Source: Trichodelitschia bisporula
Taxonomy: Eukaryota > Ascomycota > Dothideomycetes > Phaeotrichales > Phaeotrichaceae
NCBI GenBank assembly: GCA_010356995.1
Contig: ML996703.1
Span: 124,001 to 188,000 of the forward strand
DNA length: 64,000 nucleotides
Reading direction: 5' to 3'
Below are positions 11,444-22,161 of this stretch, one piece after another (position 1 is the first letter of the stretch; each line of letters opens with the position of its first letter). The notes below the pieces were generated by a model. It saw nothing but the letters and a program-made list of their open reading frames with translations, ran no database searches and was not told the origin of the DNA. The translations under genes and the position numbers were made by a program.

Positions 11444-12517
11444 GTTTGTTCCGGTGGTCGAAGTGCGTGGTACAAGAATTGGATAGATGTCGGGTATCCA
11501 AGCCGCGCTGACTTGACGGTATCGGGAATCCCGCGGGGGCACGGAGATAGTGCTGGCCGATGTCCGCGCCGCCACCCCGCGTCGATCCCGCACTCGGTTA
11601 GGCCTGGGCTAAGGATGTTCCCCGCAGGGCTCCCATAAACTTCTACGGTTTGTTTCTTCACGATCCACTCTTCGATTCACCCTGCCCTACCTCCGTAAGT
11701 ACAGATACTTACAATGGTAGAAATGAGAGACGTTGTTAGGGTGGTGCGCTTGGTCAACGTGAAATTCAACGTTGCTGGCGTTTACGAGGTGTGTAACTAG
11801 GAAGGGCCTCGAATCTGTCGGGTTGGGATATACCGAAAGTCGTTGCGCCTTCAAAGATTGTAACAAGTTTCAACAGCCTTAACGTTCCACTTTGGGACGA
11901 TATGCGAGGTATCACCATATTCGTACGACGCGAGTTAACAGAAGCTTATTGGAGCCCGGAGCTTTCGCCCGTTACCTCAAGGGTTCCCTATTAGAGCTGA
12001 ACCCAGGGCTTGTCGCTTATTTAAAACACTCCGTGGGCCCTATTCGCCGACAAACTGTCAATGTTGTATATGGGGTCAGGCACCTAGCTGTCCATGGACT
12101 TGGAGTCGCTAAGCGAGCCACGACTTGATTGATTTACGTGCAGGTTTGAGCAAGTTCTACCAAGCAAATACCGTCGACCATCCGTCGCACCTGACGCCTT
12201 TTAAACTCCCAATATGGAAACAACGCATGAGAGCCTCCAAAACAACGCCGTCACGGGACGAAACTCCAGTGATCATGCCCGTGGCGAGGCGTGTATCGTG
12301 GGCCATGCGCTAGTAGCCCGATGCCGGACACATCAACCCCGGGAATGGCATGGTGGAAGTGCATCGTAGGCGCTGGGCGGATGGGTAATGGAGAAACTGT
12401 GCCCATCCCTAGTTGACGAGCAAGACTGCGCTACTCCATGGGCAACGAAACTTGACTCCGGCAACCGAAACGCCAAGTCTTCCCTGCTATGGGGAAGTAT
12501 CGGTCTCTGCTCCAGTT
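11444..12517. other. Intergenic region without a supportable gene
   Basis: About 1.07 kb upstream of the WD40 gene and beyond the 3' end of the next minus-strand gene. It has short random frames only. A pyrimidine-rich patch near 11640-11690 may belong to the WD40 promoter. Confidence 0.45.
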
Positions 12518-13428
12518 CTAGTCCTTCTCTTCTGCGGCTGGGATGACAAGGAACTCAACCTCATCATATTCCTGCAAGAAGGCATACATTCGCTTCTCCC
12601 TACCCGGCAACACGATCGTGCCCTCATCGGGATCCGGAATTTGCCAGAGACTAGACGGATTAGCCGATGCATGAAAGAAAGGAGTGAAAGAACTCACCGG
12701 GCCCAGATCTGCAGGAACCCATCAAAGATGGACAGCCAAATCGCCGTCATCACCAGGCACGCAACAATCAGCAAGCCAACCTGGCCTGGTACCCACGCTT
12801 CACTGGCGGGATACCGCGCCCGGCAGAGGATCTTGTACCGCTGCGGCGTCCCAGGCACGTGTAGTGGTGGTGCAGCCACCACCCCGGTGCTCTTGTTTGC
12901 AGCCTCCAGGCGCTGCTGCTGCGGCGACGGACGACGCAGCGGAGCGGCTTCTGGGGCTCCTGGCAACCCGGCCGATACCCGTGAGTGATGGCATCCATGC
13001 CTTTTGTGGGCTCCGCCGTGCCTCGCGCGGAAGAAGGCGTCCTTCAGCTTCTGGCTAAAATCCTTGGAATCATCTGCTCTTGTCAGACAGGCCAACCGCT
13101 CATATTCGCCATACGAACCTGCTTTCTTGTGCTTACGCCTCTTCTCTGAACGGGGGTGCTTCGTGTGCGCGATGAAACCGGCATCATTGCCTTCGAAAAT
13201 GTCGGCGAGTTCGGGCCGGTGAAAGGAGAGCGCGCGCCAGTGCTCTATTCTTTGGGCAACCTGATTGCATGATTCGAGTGCGGCAGATGTATGGTTGCCG
13301 GAGATCTGGCTCGCTGGAATGGGGTCAATCGGCTGGCAAACACATTCTTCCAGCCCCGGCACGGGCACTGCGATGGCTGACTGCAACAAGAAGCCGAAGA
13401 GAGTGATAGTCGCTACACATCTCGCCAT
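12518..13428 (-). CDS. Signal-peptide membrane protein of unknown function
   Basis: Exons 13428-12698 and 12650-12518 give 287 aa. Without splicing the frame stops at a TGA inside the donor GTGAGT; splicing to the TCTAG acceptor at 12651 restores a clean 44-codon continuation, so the intron is well supported. Residues 1-20 (ending QSAIA) form a signal peptide. There is a short Cys-containing luminal segment (ECVCQP), a basic middle (SEKRRKHKKAG, GAHKRHGCHHSR), then one hydrophobic membrane helix near 220-240 (VGLLIVACLVMTAIWLSIF). The acidic 45-residue tail contains DPDEGTIVLPGREKRM and EYDEVEFLVIPAAEEKD. The topology is probably type I. I do not recognise the family. An antisense frame across 12684-13058 is a shadow. 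Confidence 0.75.
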
Positions 13429-14872
13429 GGTGCTAGTGATGCTGAGGAACTGCAGTTGCTTAGCTTTGTATTTCTGCACAATCTCTACAAAGACGCACCT
13501 TGGGATCCGTTTTGTGCGGGGAATCCTCTTCTCAAGCCGGCGCGAAACGTTTCACCGGTGCTTTCAGACGTTTGTTGAATTCTTGTTTGGCAAAACAGAA
13601 AGAATGCGGGGACAAAGAATAAGCAAGGGGAAGAGGCGAAGACATAGAAGTCGAGAGTTCTTCTACACCAGGTTATCCAATAGCAGATATTGAGTTTGCA
13701 TGGAGCGGCGTCGCAAATTAAGCATAAGGAGGGCAGCCCTGAAGGATACGGTCGCCTCTAAATTGCAACCATGGGGTCTGTTCCCTCGCCGTCGATGATG
13801 TATATTGACCTGCAGTAAACCCTCAGAAAACGCACTCCTCCAGCCCGGGGATGTAACGCTTAAGAACCAACACCATGCATGTAGCAAGTTGCAAACCGTG
13901 GTGGCTTGGACATAGGGAGAAGCGCAAGTCGCTTAGGCACAGCTGTTGCACGACGCCAGCGATTCGATGAGGCTTGAAGCCACATGGCGGCGATGAGTCT
14001 AGAACCGGCCGTGGACGCCAGGCATCGACATAAAAAATCGGCCTCTGTTGAAAAGCATGTGGCCAGGGGAGACTACGATGCGGCGCCTCTGACGTCCTTT
14101 TCCGTTCATGGTGTTTGCATGCGGTGTGGACAAAGAGAAGCTTTCATGTCGAAACATCCTAACCCTGGCTGCCCTTGCAGCGCATGGGATCGGGGGGCCG
14201 GATCCTTGGTGGAAGCCCGTGATATCACAGACTATGGATTTCCGCGACCTCAGGGCAAGCTCAGGAGCTTCCGGTTTAGCCGATAGCTTTGGTACAGATC
14301 TCGTATATACCTGGCAGTTAGATGGCATGTCAGCGCGGAGTGAATCCCGTCAAACCTCCGTCAATCCATGATTGCATCGCGGCTTCGGATGTGGGGCATG
14401 GACCTGACTCGCCGACTTTTCATGCTGAGACCGGGTGCGATATTGCATTACCGTGATCATACCTTGCGACGCGCGTAGAGCCAAAGTGACATCCCAAGTT
14501 CTCACGAGATGGACGGAATGACCAGGCGCAGTAGACTTAAGAAAGCCGCCCAGCCACTAGCCACAAGCCAAGGCAATTTAGCATCTCCACATTCCCTTTC
14601 GGGCATCCCCTCTGGGGTACCGGTCTAGACTCCCTGGGACCGGATCCTAATCTCACGTGCGAGCAAATTATCTAGTTTTGGGACGAAGAATGGACAGCCG
14701 AGAAGTACTTTATCGTTATGCTTTGTGTCCAACTTGACAGATACACTTTTCAGAGAACCAAAGGGAATACCCAAAGGCGACTTTTCCATGGAAGAAGGGG
14801 GATCTAAGATGTTGTACAGAGAGAAGAGACCTACTTATACAAGCCGTGACTCCTGTTGGTCTTCGGGTATCA
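13429..14872. other. Intergenic region without a supportable gene
   Basis: About 1.4 kb with only short overlapping frames on both strands and no splice-joined protein I can build. It contains the promoter of the membrane-protein gene and the 3' side of the mitochondrial carrier gene. Confidence 0.45.
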
Positions 14873-16230
14873 TCATGTTAACAAAATATCATAGCCATCC
14901 TTCTGAATGCAGATAACGTCCGCCTCTTGCGCGTACTTTCTCCGCACAATCTCGAAAACGATGAGACCCGCGCTGGTACTGGGGACCTGCTTGAGAGTAT
15001 TGAGCAGGAATCCCTTATACAACCAAGTCCGCCAGCCGCCCACCCGCTTCGCCTGGATATCACACTGCTCAAAGGTCTTCTCGTAGGCGTGGTAGTACAG
15101 CCGGAAAACGTTCCGGCGGTGCTGCGTTAGACTGGAGGCATAGTCCAAGGATTCCAAACGACTGAAGTGGACGTTTTGGATCTCCGTCAAAGGGTGCTGA
15201 ACCACTTGCTGCGCGATTGAAGCCGTCACACCAGCCGCAAGGAGGAATGCGGGCTCGATGAGATAATAGGGACGAATTACAGGTCTGGGCTTATCCGAAG
15301 AATTTTCTGAGTTCAGATCAAAGCCGCGGACCGTGATGTGACCAGATCCATACCAACGGGTGAGAAATCCGTAGTACATCTGCGCTTTCGTGTACTCGAA
15401 CGCAGAGAAGAACAGGGCGCAGCCAAGAGAGTCTTTGATCAGAGCCAAACTCCAGCCGGCAAATATCCCATTCAGACCGATAGAGTGGAGCTTATGAGCC
15501 GAGTAGTGCCACATGCTCTTATACGGACCTTCGAGCATCTCGCTTGTGCGAAAGCGGATCTGTATTGCGTCAAGAGGAGCGGCGATGACCGACTGGATGG
15601 AGCCGGCCATGAAACCTGCCGCGAATGTCTGGCCTAAATATGGCGGAGGATACGTCCGGCGGACCGAATGAGACGAAGGTTCATGAATCCTCCCAAGCAC
15701 TTGCAAGTAGGAAGTGTACAGCACGGCCCCGACGCTCAGTTTGTTAGCGACAACTAAATGTATCTTATGGCTGATTCATACCTCACGTTTGCTATCAGTG
15801 GCGGGAGAACTTGGTTCGGGATGAAAGACCATCCATGCGTCTTCACTGCATGTGCTAAGAGACCGAGTGTGGTTGTCTGCCACGACCAGGCGGCCCCAGA
15901 CTGTACAAGCGGATTGATGGCACGGGCATAGGCCTGTTCGTTTAGTGTTAGCGATTTCGATATCCTCCGTACGGCTTCTATCACGCACCATGTAGCTGAC
16001 GTAGCATTAGCAGAGTCTGCAACATGGCTACGCCCTACTTACTCAACCCGAGTGCGGAAGAAGGCCTTTGCAGGAGCTCGAAAATAGAAGGCTACGACCT
16101 GGGCGCTGACAGCTCGTATACTGGCAGCAGACGCTCCAGTAGCAGCGCTGTTTTTCGACTTCCCAGGGCCATCTTTACCGTCTGAGTGCTCCTCTTTGAC
16201 GGGAGGCGAGACAATACGGGACGTGGTCAT
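14873..16230 (-). CDS. Mitochondrial carrier family protein with a 7-nt microexon
   Basis: Exons are 16230-16043, 15995-15989, 15933-15782 and 15734-14873, giving 402 aa. Exon 2 is only CTACATG, yet it is required: the joined peptide reads RTRVDYMAYARAINP in one frame, and every intron has GT-AG ends. The N-terminus is Ser/Ala/Lys-rich. The body shows a carrier signature PLDAIQIRF after a glycine-rich helix (GQTFAAGFMAGSIQSVIA), a second degenerate one (HPLTEIQNVHF), and several amphipathic membrane segments (GIFAGWSLALIKDSLGCALFFSAFEY). It is thus an inner-membrane solute carrier of the SLC25 fold. The signature is weaker than in classical carriers and the substrate is unknown. It is divergently arranged with SPT16, 387 bases apart. 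Confidence 0.88.
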
Positions 16231-16617
16231 CTCAAAAGTGCACAGGCAGCCATATCAGGAGCCCTAGCGACGCTTATCATTTGATGTGATGTACTTACAC
16301 GCTGGTGGTATCCTGTTCCTACAATAGAGGCCCAATCGGGCAAAGATGCTCAAGATGAAAGCGTTGTCTGAAAGTTCTATGGAAAAGCATTCTTCCGGAC
16401 CAGGATCATCTCGGTGGGGCGTGCGAAGAAACTCCGCTCCGCCCCGCACGGGCCACTTCCTAGCGCCTCCCAAGATTCCCGTCGCGCAGGCCACCGCCGC
16501 GTCTTGTCGCGTTCATCACGTCTTTGAGGCTCCCAATCCATCACCCAACCTCATCTCCGTGAAAGTTTACCAGCGCAAAAACCTGGGAGTTCGGTACTTT
16601 TGCGTTAGTTTTCCATC
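16231..16617. promoter_or_regulatory. Divergent promoter, carrier gene and SPT16
   Basis: The 387-base spacer between two start codons facing away from each other must hold both promoters. A pyrimidine-rich stretch occurs on the SPT16 side. No TATA box stands out. Confidence 0.5.
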
Positions 16618-19600
16618 ATGGCGGACCAGGTCACCATCGACAAGAAACTCTTCCACGACCGGCTGTCCGCCTTTCTCGCCGCTTGGAAGACAGACAGGCG
16701 GTCCGGCGATGGCATCTTCCAGGGCGTTGGCTCGATCGTGATTTGTGTTGGCAAAGCGAGCGAGGGAGAATATCCAAAGAGCTCGGCCTTCCAGGTATGG
16801 TTCTTGTGCCCATCGCGAGGCTGTCACTGACGTGAACAGCTATGGCTCTTCGGGTACGAGTTCCCAACGAGTTTGTTCATCATCACGCCGGAGACGCTGC
16901 ACGTTGTCATGACGAAGAAGAAGGGTGCGTCACATTCATGATAGATGGGATATTCAGCGGACTAACCCTCCACAGCCACCTACATCCAACCGCTCAAGGA
17001 TGGCAAAGTTCCCATCGAGATTGAGCTTTGCAACAAGGACCCGCTTCAGAATGGGACACAACTGAAAAAATGCCTGGATATCATCAAGGCGGCCGGGGTG
17101 GGTACTAGTTGCCACTCGCATTGGACCTCATGCTGATTGTGGTGCAGAAAAAGGTCGGCGTGCTCTCCAAGGAGAATCCCGCCGGTCCGTTTGCTCAAGA
17201 ATGGTCGAAAGTGTTCGGAGGCATCTCGAAAGAGCTGGACCTGGTCGAGATCTCCAACGTCTTTTCGGCGGCTGCACTTGCGGTCAAGGATGAGCGTGAA
17301 CTCGTGAGTGGTGACAACCTCCGTTTGTCCGTTATCTGACGCCTTTAGCGTGCGATCCGCGATGCCTCTCGCGCGTCGAGCGGCCTTCTCAAGGAATTCT
17401 TCGTAGAGGAGATGTCTGGCATCCTGGACGAGGAGAAGAAGATCACACACGCCCAGCTGGCAGATAAGGTCAACGCAAAGATCGAGGAGCCGCAGTTCTT
17501 CAAGCAGTTGAAGGTCGCTGCGGGCTTCGACCCAACTGCGCTCGACTGGGCGACGATGCCAGTGGTTCAGAGCGGAGGCAGCTACACTCTCAAGTTCGAC
17601 ACCCCATCGGATAACAGCAGCCTCCACGCCGGTGTGATCGTCTGCGCTCTTGGGCTGCGGTACCAGTCATATGCCTCTCTCGTTGCCCGCACGTATATGG
17701 TTGACCCAAATAAGGAGCAAGAGGAGAATTACGCGTTCCTCTTGGAGGTTCAGAAGTTGGTGTTCAAAAATCTCCGGGGAGATGTTTTGGCGAAGGATGT
17801 CTACAATAAGGCCCTCAGCTACGTCGCCTCCAAGAAGCCGCACCTTAAGGACCACTTCTTGAAGTCGATCGGTGCGGGCATCGGTGTTGAGAACCAGGAC
17901 CCGAATCTGGTGTTGAACAGCAAGAATACGCGCCCGCTCAAAGATGGGATGACACTTACCATAGTTGTCGGCTTTCAGGGGCTCGAGAACAAGAAGGCTA
18001 AGAATCAGCGTGGCAAGGTCTACTCCCTCATCCTCGCCGACACTGTCCGGGTGACCGGTGGCGAGCCGGCTGTTTTCACGAAGGACGCCCCCGCTGACTT
18101 GGAGACCATCGCATTCTTCTTCAACGACTCGGAACAAGAAGAGGAAGCGCCTAAACCAAAGGCCAAGAAGGATGCTAAGATTGGTGCGGTCGCCCAGAAG
18201 AACATCACGGCCACACGGCTTCGTAACGAGCGGGCGGCGAACCAAGATGCCGAGAAGGAGGCTGCGCGTCGCGAGCATCAAAAGGAGCTCCATGCGAAGA
18301 AGCAAGAACAAGGCTTGGAGAAGTATGTCAAGGGTACCGGGAATCTCAACGGCACGGAGGAGCGTAAGTTCAAGCGGTTCGAGTCGTACAAGCGCGACAG
18401 CCAGCTTCCGCCTCGGGTCAAGGACAACATTGTCGTTGTGGATTCCAAGAGCTTCACCGTCGTCGTTCCTATCATGGGTCGGGCGGTGCCTTTCCACATC
18501 AACACAATCAAGAACGCCAACCTCACCCCCGAGGGTGAATTCACGTCCCTGCGCATCAACTTCCTGTCCCCGGGCCAGGGTGTTGGTCGCAAGGAAGATC
18601 ATCCTTTTGAGGACCCCAACGCCCACTTCGTACGCAGCTTGACGTTTCGGTCGCAAGACACGGACCGGATGCAGGCCATTGTCCAGCAGATTACCGAACT
18701 CAAGAAGGATGTCGTTCGACGTGAAACTGAGAAGAAGCAGATGGCGGACGTTGTGGAGCAGGACAAGCTTATCATCGACCGTCGGCCCGCGAGGCTGGAG
18801 AGCGTGTTCTTGCGCCCGTCGATTGACAGCAAGCGTGTCAGCGGCGAGGTTCAGATCCACCAGAACGGTCTGACGTACTCCCATGGTATGGGCAACGCGT
18901 CCATCGACATCCTCTTCAACAACATCCGTCATCTCTTCTTCCAACCATGCAAGAGCGAGCTGATTGTTCTCATCCACATCCACCTGATCAACCCGATCAT
19001 GATCGGAAAGCGGAAGACGACGGACATTCAGTTCATGCGCGAAGCGACGGATATGCAGTTCGACGAGACTGGCAACCGCAAGCGCAAGCAGCGCTATGGT
19101 GACGATGAGGAATTCCAGGCCGAGCAGGAGGAGCGTAGGCGCCGCGCGGAGCTCGACAAGCAGTTCCTCAACTTCGCCAAGAAGATCGAGGATGCCGGCC
19201 GCGACACCATTCGCGTTGATATTCCTTTTAGGGATCTTGGCTTCAATGGCGTGCCCGCGCGTTCGAGCGTCTGGATTTCGCCAACGACGGACTGCCTCGT
19301 CCAGTTGACGGAGCCGCCGTTCCTGGTGATTACTCTGTACGACATTGAGATTGTACATCTGGAGCGCGTGCAGGTTAGTTTTCCGATGTCGTATACGCTT
19401 CCACTGAGCTAACGATCGCAGTTTGGTCTCAAAAACTTCGACATGGTCGTCGTATTCAAGGACTTCACCCGCGCCCCGCAGCACATCAACACCATCCCGG
19501 TGGAGTCGTTGGACGCGGTCAAGGATTGGCTCGACAGCGTCGAGATCCCCTTCACCGAGGGTCCGCTCAACCTGCAGTGGCCGACCATCATGAAAACCGT

Positions 19601-19916
19601 CCAGGCCGACCCGCACACCTTCTTCGTAGAGGGCGGCTGGTCCTTCCTTGGTGCGAACTCGGACTCTGAGGACGAAGAACAGAGCTCCGAGGAGTCGGCC
19701 TTTGAGCTGTCGGACGAGGAAGTGGTGAGCGACGAGAGCGAAAGTGAGGCGTCGGACTTTGACGAAGATGCGTCTGCTGAGGAGACTGATCCTGATGCGT
19801 CGGAGGACGATGACACGGAGGGTGAAGACTGGGATGAGCTTGAGAAGAATGCTAAGAAAGCGGATCGTGCCCGTCCGGAGCAGGAGGAGCCTGCCCCTCG
19901 GAAGCGCAAGCGTTAA
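16618..19916 (+). CDS. SPT16: FACT complex subunit Spt16
   Basis: Six exons (16618-16794, 16840-16924, 16976-17097, 17148-17303, 17349-19373, 19422-19916) give 1019 aa, the usual Spt16 length. The N-terminal pseudo-aminopeptidase domain covers about residues 1-440 (starting [16 protein letters not shown]). Then come the dimerisation region, the middle double PH-like/Rtt106-type domain (about 640-920, with [22 protein letters not shown] and [14 protein letters not shown]) and a strongly acidic tail ([21 protein letters not shown]...) ending in the basic KRKR. FACT removes and redeposits H2A-H2B during transcription and replication; the partner is Pob3 plus an HMG protein. It acts in the nucleus. 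A 763-codon open frame on the opposite strand (17667-19958) is a compositional shadow. Confidence 0.98.
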
Positions 19917-20154
19917 GCGCGCTTGGGCTTCTTTCTCGGGTTGGATCTCTTCTGACATAGTGTGTTTGTGTCTCGTGGCGCTGTGATAAAACTACTATCG
20001 TTTCCCCGTTGTATTGTTACGGTGCGTGGCGTTCTCCGAGTGGGTTATCAACGGTCACTAGTTAGATTGCCGCAACACTGTAATGGTCGGTTGAAAAAGT
20101 TCTTTGCCTAGGGATGATATGCTGCTGTGTGAAGTCTCTGGTTCTAATACCCAT

Positions 20155-21755
20155 CTACGCGGGCATCCACTCAAAATGCTTCGCCCCCTTTTCCACCTTC
20201 CCCGGATCCTCCCCCTCAATACCAACCCGGTCATACTTATGCGCCCCAAAAAGATCCAACTGCGCCTCCATAAACTGCGTCGGCAACGCCGTACTCCCCG
20301 CAGCCTTAACATACTCCAAACTCGCCGCCAGGCTCGGGACATAATTATCCCACTCCACCCCCCTTAGCACGACTTCCTTCAACGCGCCTACATTCTCCCG
20401 TAGCGCCGCAGCGACCTCGTCCACGAGCTTCATGTTCATAATCTGCGCCCCGCTGTTGAGGGCCGGGGCGAAGATTTCTGCGATCCCATCCGCCTGGATA
20501 ATGCACCCCGCGCGCCAGATGCGTAAACAGGTCCCCAGGTTTACGTCCCACCCCTCGTCACGGCTTGCTCGGGCAATGAGCTCCAGGCCCTGACAAAACC
20601 CCGCCACGAAACTCGCATACACCGCGCGCCGCAGCGTCTCGACGAACGCATCCCGCTCACTGTCGCTCAAGTCCACCGTCCGCGGTGCCGGCGTCCGAAG
20701 CTTCCCCGCAACCCTTGCGCGCTGTCCCCGCGCCGCACTCTCAATCCGCAAAAAATACGCCGCGGCGATGGTAGGCGCCGCAACATGCCTTTCCGCCGCC
20801 TCGGCCACGCTCCACACACCCGTGCCCTCCGTCCCGTCTGCGTCTTGCACGACCTTGTCTAAGACTTCGGGGAGGACGAGGGAGTCGCGGCGAGGGTCGT
20901 TGGAGCCGACGTCCGCTTCGTGGCGCTTGGTGCAGTTCGTGATGGCGATATCGATGAGGTATGTGCCTTGGAGCTCTGGGGTGCGGAGCCAGGATTTGAA
21001 GATATTTGCGATGGAGGGTTGTGGGAGGGAGAGGGTGTGGCTGAGGAGCGACCAGGCTTCGGAGAGGGTGCTGAGCATGCCCTGCTCTATCCCGTTGTGC
21101 ACCATTTTGACCTGCCCTTGTTAGCACTCCGGAACGGATCCATCCATAGACGGGGTAAGAGACGTACGTAGTGCCCCGCCCCCCCCTTCCCAATCCACGC
21201 CACACAAGGACTCCCATCCCTCGCCTTCGCCGCAAAGCGCTCCAGCACAGGCAACACCCCCTCAACCACCTCCCTACTTCCCCCCGGCGATAAACTCGGC
21301 CCATGCCGCGCGCTCTGATACCCACCACTCACGCCCATCCCAATCCACTCCACGCCCCTAACCGCCAAATCCCTCTGCCGCCTCTGCGTATTCCTATAAT
21401 ACTCATTCCCACCATCCAGGACAATATCCCCGCTCCTCAAATCCCCACCCAGAATCTCAAGAACACTGTCTGCGGGGGGACCGTGCGTGATGCTGAAGAT
21501 GAAGACTTTAGGCGAAGTAGAAGGCATGGAAGCTGTGAATTCGCGGGAGTCTTTGAAGGTTGTGATTCGGGACGCGAAGGCCTTATTGGCGGGATCTGAT
21601 TTGACCTTCTCGGCGTGGTCGATGTTATCCGAGCTGACATCCCAGAGGGAGATCGCGAAGCCTGCTTCTGCGAAGCCGAGCGCGAGCATGGTGCCCATGC
21701 TGCCGGCGCCGACGATGGCGAGGCGCGGGAACTTGTGAGTTGGATCTTCCGGCAT
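20155..21755 (-). CDS. 6-phosphogluconate dehydrogenase-like oxidoreductase, divergent
   Basis: Exons 21755-21168 and 21111-20155 give 514 aa; the join is HY|VKMVHNG in phase 0. The Rossmann motif is VGAGSMG (residues 15-21). The sugar-acid motif is GVSGGYQSARHGPSLSPGG (141-159). Catalytic Lys198 and Glu205 lie in KMVHNGIEQG. By comparison with the sheep enzyme, several residues that hold the 6-phosphate differ: Tyr191 is Gln206, Lys260 is Glu291 and Arg446 is Leu481, while Thr293, His487 and the AYFLR arginine are kept. The family fold and NAD(P)-dependent oxidative decarboxylation are therefore likely, but the substrate may not be 6-phosphogluconate. It converges on SPT16, with stops about 240 bases apart. 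Confidence 0.88.
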
Positions 21756-22161
21756 TGTTGCTGATCAATTGGAAATGCTGGAGAAAATCAGAGGAGATTA
21801 ACTGCATCTGGAGATCAAAACTGAGGTGTGGATATATCCGCAAGGCAGGTTGGAACGTCATGGTGACATCATGTGACCGAACGTCATTCGAGTGCCACTA
21901 GTTACCAAGTTAGGAAAGAGAAGAGGAAATCGCACTTAAGCCACTGACGAAGCTTTGCTGGAGACGATATTTAATGTCAGCAGTTTATATACCAGCGTGA
22001 TCGCCCTATCGAACCAGACAGCCTCGTTAAAATCCCACATACCAAGTGTACCGGTAGCCCATACGAAACCGCTACTCCGCCTTCCCCCGGCCATTCTAGC
22101 AAACGCCAAATGAGACCTTATAAAACCAGCCCACCAGAATCATCCGCTCACCACGTCACCC
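21756..22161. promoter_or_regulatory. Spacer with promoter of the 6PGDH-like gene
   Basis: About 400 bases between the 6PGDH-like start and the 3' end of the phosphotransferase gene, both on the minus strand. No gene is visible. Confidence 0.4.

Noticed and set aside
17667-19958. 763-codon open frame on the strand opposite SPT16
   Set aside because: It mirrors SPT16's GC-rich codon usage; its product is Leu/Arg/Val-rich without domains, and SPT16 itself is certain.
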